NCBI GenBank assembly: GCA_025917655.1
Contig: CP084617.1
Location: 496,001-560,000, forward strand
Length of the DNA stretch: 64,000 nucleotides
Source of the DNA: Chlorella sorokiniana
Taxonomy: Eukaryota > Chlorophyta > Trebouxiophyceae > Chlorellales > Chlorellaceae
Direction: 5' to 3'
The position numbers and the translations under genes are program-made. Positions 46,330 through 57,536 of this stretch are shown here, piece by piece (the stretch's first letter is position 1; every line of letters begins with the position of its first letter). The notes below the pieces were generated by a model. The model ran no database searches. It was not told the DNA's origin and was given only the letters and a program-made list of their open reading frames with translations.

Positions 46330-49300
46330 TCAGCGCTGCCGCTCGGCCACGCGCAGCCAGATGCCGCCGTGGGGCGCCAGCGTGATGCTGGAGCGCAGGT
46401 CGAGCGGCTCCGTGTGCCGCTCCGCGTCCAGCCGCACCTCAAAGCGCTGGAAGATGCGGGCCAGGCAGAGCACGCCCTCCTCCAGGGCAAACCTGGCGGC
46501 AGGAGCGGCGAGGTGGGAGCACGCATGTGCATGCACATTCTTTCCTTGGAGCGCCCAAACGCTTCCAAAAGCCAGAAGCAGGCAGGCATCCTGCCCCGCC
46601 CTGCCCTTGCCTAGCCCCGCCTCACCGCCAGCCGATGCACTTGCGGGGCCCCAGGCCGAATGGAAAGTATGCGCCCGGGTGGCGGGTGGCCTCCTCGGCC
46701 GAGCCTGGCAGAAAGCGCTCGGGGCGGAAGCTGAGCGGATCCTGCCAGTACCGCGGGTGCCGATGCAGGGCCCACACGTTGAACATGATGCGCGTACCGT
46801 CTGTGCAGTGCAGTGCGGGGCAAGTGGAAGGGAGGCTGAAGGGGCGGGAAACGGCCGCACAAGCTCGGCTGTCGCTGCCTGCACAGAGCAGCCGCAAGGG
46901 GCAGACCAGCACAGCAGGCTCCGTCGCATGGCTGCTGCTTCAGGCCGGTCAGCTGCTTCTTGCTGCCGGCCCACTCAAGCTGCTCTCGCCTGGGAGGGAG
47001 GTCTTGCTGCCGTCGCCGAGCAGCAGGTCGACGCCGCCGCTGCGTGGCTCACGGGCCTGGAGGAAAGCGACAAACAGCCGCGTGACGTCAGACAGTCTGC
47101 ACGCCAGGCGGGCAGCGCACGCCAGCTCGCCAGCCCTTCCTCTCCATAACACTGCACCCGATCCAGCCCCACGCTGCGCAGCCACCCCGCAACAGCGGTC
47201 CCGCAGCGCTGCTGCACAAGTACTGCTCACCAGAGCAAGGAAGGAGGAGACGGGCGGGTACAGCCGCATCGCCTCTTGGAGGGCGGCTTCAGTGTACTGT
47301 AAACCTGCCAGGTCTTCGTAAGCGGGCTCGGCTCCCCCAAGTGCATCCACCTCCTGTTCACGGGGCAGGACAGGGACGCAAGGGACGAGGGTTGGGAGCG
47401 GGGTTGCGCCTGCTTCAAGGAGCCCCAGCACAACGCCATGCAGCGTCTTGCTATGCAAGGTGGCGCCGCCGCCGGGCCCCCTCCTCCTCCTCCCCGCCCC
47501 CTCGGGCACACAAATGCAGGGAAAATAAGCTCAACGCTTGCCTCCATGATGCGCTGCTGGTGTTGCGGGTGCTGAGCTAGCAGGTAGAGCGCATAGCTCA
47601 AGGCCAGGCTGGTGGTCTCGTAGCCAGCCAGTAGGAATGTGAAGAGCTGCAGAGGAGCGGCAAAGAGGTGCAGGAGGAAGGGGAGTGTGAGCAGCCGGGC
47701 ACGGAGAGCGGGAGGGGGGATGCGGGCTGTCGGTGCAGGTGTGTTGGTGAGTGCTGGGGGTGGGAGAGCGCACGGCACTCCCCAGCGCTAACTGGCATCT
47801 CAGTCCCCAGCCAGGAAATCCATTCCTGTCCCGGGCGGGGCTGGCGCTGCCGCCCAGCCCTCCAGTCAGGGCAGCAGCATGGGCAGCACGCGCAGCCAGC
47901 TGGGCGGCGCGGCAGCGGGCGCCTGCCTGGGCGCAGACGTCCAGGCTGGTCAGCGGCTGCCCCGTCTGCTTGTTCGCGCCGTCCCTACCGAAGGGCAGTG
48001 GGGTGACGGCATAGAAATGAAAGTTGGGCTCTGCAGCCACGCCCAGCAGGCAAGCCCCCTACACCTAAGGCCTCACCTGGCCCATCTGGCAGCCTGGCTG
48101 GAGTTGGAGGGTTGCAGCATGCACGACAGCTTCCCGCAAGCCCCCAATCATCCCTTACCAAATCAGCCCACTCCTCACAACACCCGCCTAACCCCCCCGC
48201 CCACACACACACACACATACAGACCCACCTGAGCCTGCTAACGATGCTGCTCTCAGGCGGCACCCTGTCCGTAAACGCTGCGTAGGCACGCTGGAACGAT
48301 TCCGACACCTCCGCTTCACGCTCCGGGCCCTCAGACAGCTGCACAGCAAGGGAGCCTGCCGCCGCTCCCGGCTGCCGCGCGCGGTCCAGCAGCGCGCGGG
48401 AGGCCCCCAAAGGTACCGCCGCGCTGCGGGACGCGGGGGCGGGGGGGGGGGGGGGCAGCATTGGCCACTCGTGTGCGGCGGGGAGGAGCCTCTTGCGCTG
48501 ATGAAGCTGCTGCCCCTCTGCACAGCCCACCTGCCACGGTCGTAGTGATGAGGTCAGGGCGGAGCAGTACGGCCAGGCGGTACCACAGCCGCCTGCGCAG
48601 AAGGAAACACCAGCACCGCCTCAAAGCAACCCCAATCAAGAAACACACAGGTGCTTCTCCTTCCCTGTTGCAGGCACCGCCACCCCTGCAGCAGTTGGCC
48701 CCATGAGAGGCCTTGCCAGCCGCCCACCTGAGGTCCGGAACCGCAAGCGACAGCACCGCCGACCAGAAAGGCAGGCCGCCCCACGGCTGGAACATGATCT
48801 GTGAAGGGGTGCGGCAGAACGGGGGTGCAGCAAGCAGCTCACTACACCCTGCTGGCTGCACAGGCCAGCAGCCAGCCAGCCAGGAGGCGCAGGGAGCAGA
48901 GCCAGCGGGTGCCCAGGCAGCGGCGCACACAGCGTGGCAAGGTATGAGGCTGGCAGGGCAGCTGGCGCCGTTGACGGCTGGCAAGAGGAGCGACAGCTCA
49001 GCGACAGCTCAGCCCACCTCTGATGCCTGCACCAGCTTGCTGTCGCTCCCTTCCTGCTGCGCCTTGAAATCCACGCCAAAGGCTGCGGCAGCAGGCGAGA
49101 TAGGCAGCCGAGTGAAAGCCCCCTTACCGGGGGGCAGGAGCGGCGGCAGAGGTGGCATCGAACCAGCGCAAAGCCAAGAGGTTGCTGGAACCCACCAGTG
49201 TCGCCAATCACATCCATGCTCATCCCCTTTAGCAGCTCGCTCACGCACACGCCTGCAGCAACAGAAAGTAGAATTAGTAGCTCATGCAGTTGGACTTCAG

Positions 49301-50329
49301 CCAGGCCTCCCGCCTGGCTGCCACAGGCGCCGCCTGCGGCAGCAATCTGCAGCAACCTGGGAAGCAACTGTCGTGGGCTGACGGCATGCAGCGACTCACT
49401 CTCGCCGCCGCGCGCCGCCGCCGCCAGCTTGCCCAGCAGGCGGTCGACCGCCGCGTTCATCATGGGTGCGTAGGAGGCCAGCGCTGCGCTGTGAAACAGC
49501 GGCTCGCAGGCGGTCCTGATGCCCAGCCAGTACTTGCCCCTGCACAGGCCCCGACCAGTACCGCGTGCACCGTCGGGAGTGCTGATTATGGTGGGGGCAG
49601 CTGTTTTGACCCATCGCAGGGTCCTCCTGTTGCGGAGCACCCACCGTGCGCTCCTGGCCCTGCCCCCAGCTGTGAAGCTGTGACCGGCGCCCAAGCCCCC
49701 CCCTTTCTGTCTCACCGCGCAAACAGGATGCCGCTATTTTGGAAGAGCGTGTCGCCCGCGCCGCCCACCTCCAGCGCGGGCTGCGAGCGGTCGTGGAAGT
49801 CCATGAAGCGCTTCTGGCCCACCTGCCGCACCAGGTCTGGGTCTGTGGAAGGGGTGGGTGGGTGTGTTGTGTGTGTCAGGGTGGGGTGCGGGCCAGGGGC
49901 CCAGAGGCGCCTGCTGGAAGGTGGAGGGCCCTCCAGATTGACAACTGCCTTTGCGGCTCTTTCGCTGCAAAATATTATACAACAGGTCCTGGAGGGGCCC
50001 CTGGGCATGCTGGCCAAGCGCATGCAATGTGGGGTGCAGCGTGGCGGTGGCGATGGCGATGGCACCGGCAGCCTTGCCTGTCAGCACGACACATGGTTTG
50101 CGGCCCAGGAAGTAGCGATATATGGGCCCGAATTCATGCGCCCAACGTTCCAGAGTTTCGTGGGATTTGCCCGTTTTGCCGAATTGGCCGACATTGCCAA
50201 TGAAGAGGGCAGGGCGGGGCCCGGCAGGTGACGGTAACGCCAGCGGGCGGCTGGGTTCAGGCCGTAGAGGAGGAGCAGGCCTGCAACAGCCGCCAGAAAC
50301 CCGCCAAAGTAGGCTAGATATTCCAACAT
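46330..50329 (-). CDS. Cytochrome P450 monooxygenase
   Basis: This is a heme-thiolate oxygenase with an ER-type N-terminal anchor (MLEYLAYFGGFLAAVAGLLL) and a proline hinge (HLPGPRPALFIGNVG). Further blocks: FGPIYRYFLGRKPCVVLT, DPDLVRQVGQKRFMDFHDRS, MSMDVIGDT, the I-helix TFLLAGYETTSLALSYALYL (oxygen-binding AGxxTT), EAALQEAMRLYPPVSSFL (ExxR), FRPERFLPGS (PERF), heme loop FPFGLGPRKCIGWR with the ligand Cys, and a C-terminus ending GGIWLRVAERQR. Motif style is closest to the CYP3/CYP711-type clans, but no family can be assigned by eye. Introns with donors at 47541 and 46989 are GC-AG; the first joins QQRIME to EVDALGG exactly. One base is missing at 50216-50219, in the proline hinge. The substrate is unknown. 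Confidence 0.93.
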
Positions 50330-50703
50330 AGAGCCACTCCTGCCGAGGCGCTAGGCGAAACCCCAGTTCTGGCAGGTGCGTCTGCGGCTCTCCGCTGGAA
50401 ACAACAACGATTGCAGACGCTGCTGTGGAGTGATCGTGCGATGCAGTAAACGCTAGAACCAAGGGTGGACACTCTGACGAAACATGGAGGTCAGAAGCAT
50501 TAATGCAGCGCAGCACAGCAGCTCTTCTAGGAACGCAACGCTTGCGTCTCAACGGGCTCATCACGTACATCAACAACGTTGTAACAGAACAGAAAGCGCT
50601 TGCTCTCTTCAGAAAAGTTATCCCGTGAGCTTTCGGCTCTGTTTTTGCCGCTTTGCAGTTTTCAGAATCGATACATTGTTCACACAAGCGTTAAAAATCC
50701 ACT
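50330..50703. promoter_or_regulatory. Divergent promoter region, P450 / SET methyltransferase
   Basis: 374 bases separate two outward-pointing start codons. Base composition is markedly more AT-rich than in the genes, especially 50560-50700. No specific motif is recognised. Confidence 0.4.
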
Positions 50704-53697
50704 ATGGCGACCAAGAACTGCACTGTCCCGCAAGGCCGCCTTGTGCTCCCTGTTATTTTCCCTTCCAGAGCCCGCCGCGCTCTTGTCGGCTTTATCCAGT
50801 CACAAACTGGCCATAATACACATGCGAACCCCAGCAAACGCTGCCAAAGACCTCTGAGCCTCGCCGCAGCAGCGCAGCCGTCTGCCGCCGCCGCCGAGCA
50901 GCAGGAGCAGGCGCCCTCGCCGCTGCAGGCCTTCCTGCGCTGGGCCCTGGCCAACGGCGTGCAGGGCGTGCCGGGCGCCCCCGACAGCAAGGTCGGGCTG
51001 TACGAGGGGGAGGGCGGCGGCGCGGCGTGGTGGCGCTGCAGCCCCTGGCAAAGGGCGAAACGGTGCTGCTGCTGCCCATGCGGCTGGCCATCACCGACAC
51101 GCTTGCTGAGGGGGTTGATGAGGGGGAGCAGGGGCAAGAGGACGGCTACAGCTACAGCGGCAGTGAGGCGGACGAGCGGCCGTGGAGCGTGCGGCTGGCG
51201 GGCAAGCTGCTGGCGATGGCGGAGGCGGGCGAGGCGTGCCCCTGGCACCCGTACCTGCAGGTGATGCCCCTGCTCCCTTGTTTTATTGTCTCGCGCACTG
51301 CAGGACGTAGCAGCAGTTGGATGGGAAAACCTTGCATACAGGCACGCTCGCATGCAGGCAGGCTCGCAGCTCCCGGGCCCGCCGACCGCATGCAGCTGCC
51401 CCCAGCCTCGAGCAGCGCCTGCCCTGCCGCTGCTCCCCCGGTGCTGCAGGTGCTGCCGCAGAGCGTGCCCTCCCCGCTCACCACCCTCAGTTGGGAGGAC
51501 ATGCAGGCGTCTGAGGTGAGGTGGGCCGCCTTTCCTGCGGAGAAACATTGTAGCATGTGCGCCAGCCCAGGCTGCCCCTGCCTGCCCGAGCCCCGCCCCT
51601 GTCGCCCGCGCTCGACTGGTGCTTCACCACCTTCACGCTGCCCCTGCCATCCCCCGGGCGGTACTGTGTGCAGTACGAGCCCATGCTGCGCCAGCTGGAC
51701 CACGCCAGCTGGCTGGCGGCCTCGGCCGCCAGAGCGGCGGCGGCAGCTTTGGCCGCGAGCGCTGGGACTGGGCCTTGTCGGTGCGTTGCTGGCGTGTCGC
51801 AACGTTTGCACTGCAAATCCTTGCCGTTCCCTGCCTTGGGCCGTCTCACACTGCCTGTCTGTGCTGCCTTCCTGCCTGCCTCGTCAGGCCAGCGGAACCT
51901 GCGGATCCGTTCCCTGTCGGGCTGTCCAAGGCATGGATCCATTAATGTGACTCCCCCCTCCCCCCACACACAGGTTGTGCACTCCCGCACTTTTGGCGCT
52001 CCTGGTGCCAGCGGCGGTGGCGGCGTGGGCGTGCGCATGCTGGTACCGCTGGTGGACATGCTCAACCACGCTGGAGACTACGTGACCAGCCCGCCGGGCG
52101 GCACAGCAGGCGCAGCAGGCCTTTGACAACGTCAGGTGGGGACGCCGTGCGGCAGCGGCGGGGGGTTTTCTTGGGGGTGCAGGGCTGCGGCGGCTGCGGC
52201 AGTCTGTGAACGCTCCCTGCAAGGGGCTGCCCCGCATGTGCTGGCCCGTTACCCTCCTCCCCCGCAAGCGCCTGCTTGCATGGTGGTCAACCCGATCCAC
52301 GGCTTGCGGGTGTTGTGTGAGGCAGGTGGGACCTCAAGGCGCCTCGGGGCCCTGGAGAAGACTGGCAGATGGCCGTGACTGCCACCCGGGACATCCCTGC
52401 CGGCGAGGAACTGCTGCTCTCGTACGGTGCGCCCCCGGGCTGCTGTGTTACAGAAGCATCATCGCAGACTTTGTTTGCCTGCGGCTGCCCGCGAGTCAAA
52501 ACCCGCCCGTGCTTGAGCGCTGCCTGCGGGCCAGCGGCTTCTGCCTCCCATCCGCCTGATCGGCACAATCCGGACCCCACCTGCAGGCGAGCGCTCCAAC
52601 GACGATTTCTTCGTTCACTACGGGTTTGTGCCGCCACGCAACCCACACGACGACGTCTCCCTGTTCAGCGGTGCGCACGCGCGGAGTGGCGTTGCCGCGC
52701 CTGCGCTGGCCCCTTGCTTTCAGCACCCATCCACTTGCTGTGCTGCGTGCAAAAGGCGACAGCTTGACTCGCTGCGCCGGGCTGCCCCTGCTTCTTGACT
52801 CCCTGCGCCGGGCCGCCCCTGCTTCCGCTGCTCCCGCTGCAGATATTGAAGCGGCGATTGATTGGTGGCTGGCGGCCTTCCTGCCAGCTGGCGCCCTGCC
52901 GCCGCAGCGCCTGCAGCTGGCCATCGCAGCAGCCTACGAGGCAGCGGAGCAGCAGGACAGCTCAGCACAGGCGGCGGAGGCAGTGCTGTCGGCGGTGCCA
53001 GAGGCGGAGGCGGAGGTGATCCGTTCAGAGCTCGCGCGCATCAAGCTCGCAGCCGGCGGCATGGCGGACGGGCGGCTGCTGGCCGCGTTCCGCTCGCTGC
53101 ACGAGGCCGCGAGCAGCGCAGCGAGCGGCATGGCTGCCTCCCGCCGCCGGGGGCAGCCAGGAGGCAGGCAGCGGTGGGTGCGGGGCGGCGGCCGCGCTGG
53201 GCGGCGACTGGCGGCGGCACGTGCAGGCGGCGGTGGGGCGGCGAGCGGTGGAGCTGCTGCGCGGCATGCCCACCCCGCTGCTCTCCGATTTGGAGCGGCT
53301 GGCGGCCTGGGAGCAGGAAACGGGGCAGCAGCAGCACGGCTGGGAAGCGGTACGGGGGCACTACGCCGCCGCTCTGACGGCGTACGAGGCCCGGCACGGC
53401 AGCCTGCTCGGCGAAGCGGGAGAGAGCGGCGAGCGCAACACCGCCCAAGCAGCCGCCGACACTTCACCACTGCTGGATGCCGGGGCCGCGGATGCTGACC
53501 TGGCACGCCTGCTGCTGCAGCAGGCGCCAGCGGCTGCACGGCAGGCCAGCGGTGGCGCCACGGCTGAAGAGGACTCAGGCGGCGCGGACGACGGCGGCAG
53601 CGTCGGCGGCGGAACCGCGGGCAGCATCCTGCCGGTGCTGTACCGCTGTTACAAGAAGCTGATCCTGGCAGATGCCGTGCTCCTGTCTGCTGACTAA
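50704..53697 (+). CDS. SET-domain lysine methyltransferase, Rubisco LSMT / SETD3-6 class
   Basis: The start at 50704 gives a transit-like N-terminus (about 60 residues), then SPLQAFLRWALANGVQGVPG and GVVALQPLAKGETVLLLPMR, the usual entry into this non-histone SET class. Next come DERPWSVRLAGKLLAMAEAG, VLPQSVPSPLTTLSWEDMQA, RMLVPLVDMLNHAGDY (the NHx knot motif), MAVTATRDIPAGEELLLSYG and ERSNDDFFVHYGFVPPRNPH, which together form the SAM- and lysine-binding core. A long helical C-terminal part (Rubisco-substrate-binding-like) ends YRCYKKLILADAVLLSAD with TAA at 53695-53697. One base is missing around 51015-51025. The target protein is unknown. Plastid location is inferred from the N-terminus. 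Confidence 0.88.
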
Positions 53698-53733
53698 GGG
53701 AGCGAACATCCGAAAGTTCCTATTTCTGCCACA

Positions 53734-53738
53734 TGTAA
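53734..53738 (+). terminator. Candidate polyadenylation signal TGTAA for SET gene
   Basis: TGTAA lies 37 bases after the SET-gene stop, on its coding strand. Only 164 bases separate this stop from that of the convergent gene. Confidence 0.45.
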
Positions 53739-53861
53739 CAGATGTGTGTGGCGGCATCTCACACGGTTTGCAATGCACGCAGCATTGAAACGTGCGCAGA
53801 GGCAAAAGGAGGCGCACAGGCGCTGCTGCTCGCCAATTCTGCAGCAGCATTCGTGGGTCGC

Positions 53862-56800
53862 TCATGAGCGCAGCCGCATCCCGTGCTCTGTGTACCGCCA
53901 AGCCTGGAACACGCCGCGCAGCTGCCGCCGCTGCTCGTCCGTCAGCAGGCCGGCGCAGCTGCGCAGGAAGGTGGATGCCCTGCGCAGCGTGACGGCCCCT
54001 GGCTGCGCGCCCACCGCCTGCATCAGGCTCAGGCTGTGCAGGAGGGAGCCCAGCATCGCGCGCCGCTCCTGCGCCACGGGGAGCGCGGGCAGGGTGGGGG
54101 CCAGGCGAGCAATGGCAGGGCGTGCGATGGGGCGAGCGAGTCGAGCGGCAGGCGGGGGGGGCCAGCGTCGGTGCAGGGAGGCCTGCTGCTTCGCGGTAGG
54201 GAAAGCGGGTTGGGTGCCGGGCGAAGACCCTGAACAGCAGTGCACGCTTGCCACAGAGGCAGCACGACAGAGCGGCGCGCAGGCCTCAGCGCAGGCAGGC
54301 AGGAAGGCAGCGCGTGCGTGTGTGTGTGCGCGCGCGTGTGTGTGTGTGTGGTTGTGTGCGCGCGAGCGGGTGTAGGAGGGGGCTCACCTTGGGGGCCATC
54401 CTCCTTCGACTCAGCTTGGCCAGCGGGCGCGGCAGGGCGTGCAGCACGCTGCGCAGCAGCCTGACGCGCACGTCGCGGGTGGTCACGTCGCACTGCCATC
54501 CCTGCAGGTAGCAAGTGAGCCGGATCTCTGGACTCCAGTGTGCTCCAGGCCAGCCAGACAACCATCAAGCCATGCCAACATTTTTGCGGTGCGAGCTGGT
54601 TCAGCCTGCGGGCAGCAGGTGCGCGGCCCCTGCACGCCCCAGCACGCAGTGGTGGGTGGCATCGCCGCCGCATCCCGCTGCAGCTGGATCTCCTCCGACC
54701 ACAAAAAGGCGGGCCCTTCAGGTGGCAGGCGCCGGCAGCCCTACCTGCTGCTGCAGCGGCAGGAGCAGCCGCGCCAGCAGCGCCAGCGCCACGTCAGGTT
54801 CCGCCACTGGCACCGCCTTTGTGCCCAGCGCCAAGAATGCTTGCATGAGCTTGGCGTCAGCCAGCAGGCCCAGCTTGCGGCAGCTGGAAAGCGCCTCCGA
54901 TGCCTCCTCCGACCCCGCCCCGGGCAACCAGCGCAGCACAGCCGCCGCCAGCTGGCCGGCCAGCGGCGGCGGCGGGGTGGTGCGCCGCGGCCGCCCAGCG
55001 CCGCCAAGCCGCGCAGCAGCGCTGGCAGCTCGGGCCCGCCCGGCGGCGGCGGCTCTGCTGCCTCCTCCAGCAGCTGCGCGCGCGTGCGTGCGCTGCCGCC
55101 ACGGCGGCGGGCGGCAGGGGCAAGCCCAGGCCCGCGCTGAGCTGCAGCGCTTCCCCCAGCTGAGCCACAGTGGCGGCCCGCGCCGCCTGAACCTGTACAG
55201 ACTCTTCACCCACCCCCACCTCCTTCAGCGCCTCCAGCAACGGCCCCCGAGGCCGCAGCCAGACCGCCGCCAGGCCGTCGAGCAAGGCCCGCAAATCGCG
55301 CGGGCTGGCCCCGGCACCGCCGGGCGCCGCCGCCATCTCCAGCGCCGCCGCCTCGGCCGCCACTAGCGGCACCCTGGCGGCGGCGGACGCCTGCAGCGCC
55401 GCCGCGCACAGGGCGACGGCCGACGCGTCGCGGCCGGCTTGGCTGCCGCTGCGGTCGCGCAGCGTGCCCAACAGGCGCGACCGCAGCGTGAAGAACACGG
55501 CACGCCGCTCCGCCGCCCGGCGGACGGCGGGGAGGCCTCGCGTATCTGCCGCGCCAGCGAGGCGAGCGCCGCCGCCAGCTCAGCGGGCCCCAGCGCGTCG
55601 GCGCGGTGCAGCAGCAGGCGCAGCAGGTGGGGCGTGCTGGGCGCGGCTCGTAGTTCCTGCTCCAGCGGGAGGGGCGGCCCAGCGCGCCCAGCGCGCCCAG
55701 CGTGCCGCTCCCGCTCCCTCCCCCACCGCCGCCGCTCCACCCGCCGCCTGCTGCTGCTGCTGCTGCTGCTCGTCATCCGAGTCGGAGGAGGATGCGCTTG
55801 CTTCCTCGTCCGATGTGCTGCCTTCCTCCTGCCCCTCCCCGTCGTCAATGCTAGGAGCGCCTCCCTGCAAGAGAGCCAGCCGCGGAGGCAGTTGGGTCCC
55901 AAACGCACTCTGGCGTCAGCCGGGGCCTCCATCTTGAGAGACACATTCACACGTACAAGAAGTGAGCGACACTGGACACGCAGCAGCAGCGCTCGCGCGA
56001 GCAGCGGCAGCCGCGCGCCTGGCTCGGCGGAGGCGCCAGCGCTGCCGCCAGCTGCGGCCCCGGCCGCAGGCCCAGCCGCACGTACGCCGCAGACAGGAAC
56101 TCCTCCTGCTGCTGCTCCTGCATCCCGCGGTCATCGGGAAGCTGTTCAGCGGCCAGGGTTCCGTCCGCCATCACCGCCGCTTCCATAGTCGCCTGCTGGG
56201 CGGGGGTCGGCGGCACGCCCAGCCAGCCGGCCGCGCGCAGCGCCGAGACGCACTCCACGCCGCTCAACGCGCGGCCCTGCTGCGCGGCCATGTCCAGCAG
56301 CAGCTGCAGCACGCCGCCAAACGCTTCCTGGTCTTCGGGGGCGGGCGGGCGGCGGGCGGCGCGCTGCAGGAAGCCCATGCGCCGCACCGCCGCCGCCAGG
56401 TGGTCCACGGTCACCGCCTCCCGGTGCTCCAGCAGCAGCAGCGCCGCCTCGCGGATGGAGGGCGCGTTGGCAAGGGAGCCAGTCAGCTCGGCGTCGAGGC
56501 CTGGCGCTGCTTGCTGCCGTGGCAGCGGCTGCTGCGGCAACGCCTGCTGCTGCTGCGCCTGCTGCGCCCGCAAGGCACCCCGCTGCTCCCCCGACTGCTG
56601 CTGCTCCAGCTGCTGCTCGGGGCCGGGCTGCTGCAGCGCGGCTTGAGCGGCAAACGACTCCTCCGGGGGGCTGGCGGCAGCGGGTTCTTGCGGGCGGCCG
56701 CGCTTGCGCTTGGGCACGTCCGCCTCCACAAGCAGCGTGCTGCCTAGATCTACCGCATTTGATGTCAGGGACTTAGCCTGTCACAGCATCGGTGAAAGGG

Positions 56801-57020
56801 CGTCGACTCAAGCAAGCAAGCTAGACAACCATGAAGAGTAGGAGCCGGCGGCAGCGGCAGCGGCAGGGTCACGGGTGCAGCGTTCACTGAATGAAGATCA
56901 ACATTGCAATCGCATCACCTGTGAGGCTAATGATCCGGTGGTAAAGCTATTGCAGGCAGCCCCTGCGGCCCGCAGCCCTGCGACGATGCCAACCTGCGGC
57001 AGCAAGCCGGAGTTCACCAT
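53862..57020 (-). CDS. Organelle-targeted helical-repeat protein (OPR/FASTK-like, tentative)
   Basis: The obvious frame at 56777 has no ATG. An upstream exon 57020-56919 (MVNSGLLPQVGIVAGLRAAG through GSLASQ) joins it in phase 0 through a GT-AG intron and supplies a typical organelle transit peptide. Then come a basic patch KRKRGRP, Gln-rich sequence and helical stretches such as SIREAALLLLEHREAVTVDH, TPHLLRLLLHRADALGPAEL, LPALLRGLAALGGRGAPPPP, ASEALSSCRKLGLLADAKLM and PDVALALLARLLLPL. The C-terminus is ERRAMLGSLLHSLSLMQAVG through QLRGVFQAWRYTEHGMRLRS. The Leu/Ala-rich helix pairs with LGLL or LAALG turns resemble organellar RNA-binding octotricopeptide or FASTK-type repeats. No RAP domain is evident. 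The frame jumps several times, as elsewhere in the window. Function is inferred. Confidence 0.6.
54310..54362. repeat. Alternating TG/CG tract
   Basis: About 50 bases of alternating purine-pyrimidine sequence (TG runs interrupted by CGCGCG) lie in an intron of the helical-repeat gene. Such mixed CG/TG tracts are strong candidates for Z-DNA. Confidence 0.85.
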
Positions 57021-57536
57021 GGGCCTCAACTCAAACATACTTACGCATGTGTAAGTAACTTGATTACGGCTGGAATCGTCCTTCACCTGGCGAAACGAGG
57101 TGCGAAGCGCCAGCATCGCCTTCGTTTCACCCCTTTCACAGACGTTGAAACGGACCCCCTCATCAGACTGCACGCGCGGTTTCACAGGCTTCGGGTTTTC
57201 GTTTCAATTGACATTGACAGGCTGGCAACCATGGGACCGGCGCCGACACAGCGGCATGCGCGATATCTGGGAGGGCACAGGGGATGCAAGTTGTGAGCAA
57301 TCGGGTCCTATCGCATCCTATTGCCCCATTTTCGTCCTCGCGCCTCCAACGTGCAATCAGAGCAGCCAGTGGTCAGGGCGTGTTGGTGGCGAGCCAACAT
57401 GTCATGCCGGCTACAGGCGCAGGCGAGCGCCAGCCTCCCCATGGGGTGCAGATGTGCAGTTGCATTTTATGGTTGCACTTTATGGTTGCCGATCCGCAAG
57501 CTGCCAGGGGTCGAAAGCTTTTCTAACATTGATGTT
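57021..57536. other. Intergenic with a small perfect palindrome
   Basis: This lies between the proposed start of the helical-repeat gene and the stop of the coiled-coil gene (both minus). It holds a perfect inverted repeat at 57039-57056 (ACTTAC, six-base spacer, GTAAGT), 18 bases upstream of the proposed ATG. Each arm reads as a consensus 5' splice site on one strand. No coding exon is seen. Confidence 0.4.

Noticed and set aside
56690-56720. An AT-hook (KRKRGRP) implying a nuclear DNA-binding protein
   Set aside because: The reconstructed N-terminus is an organelle-type transit peptide and only one such motif is present, so it is more likely a basic patch.
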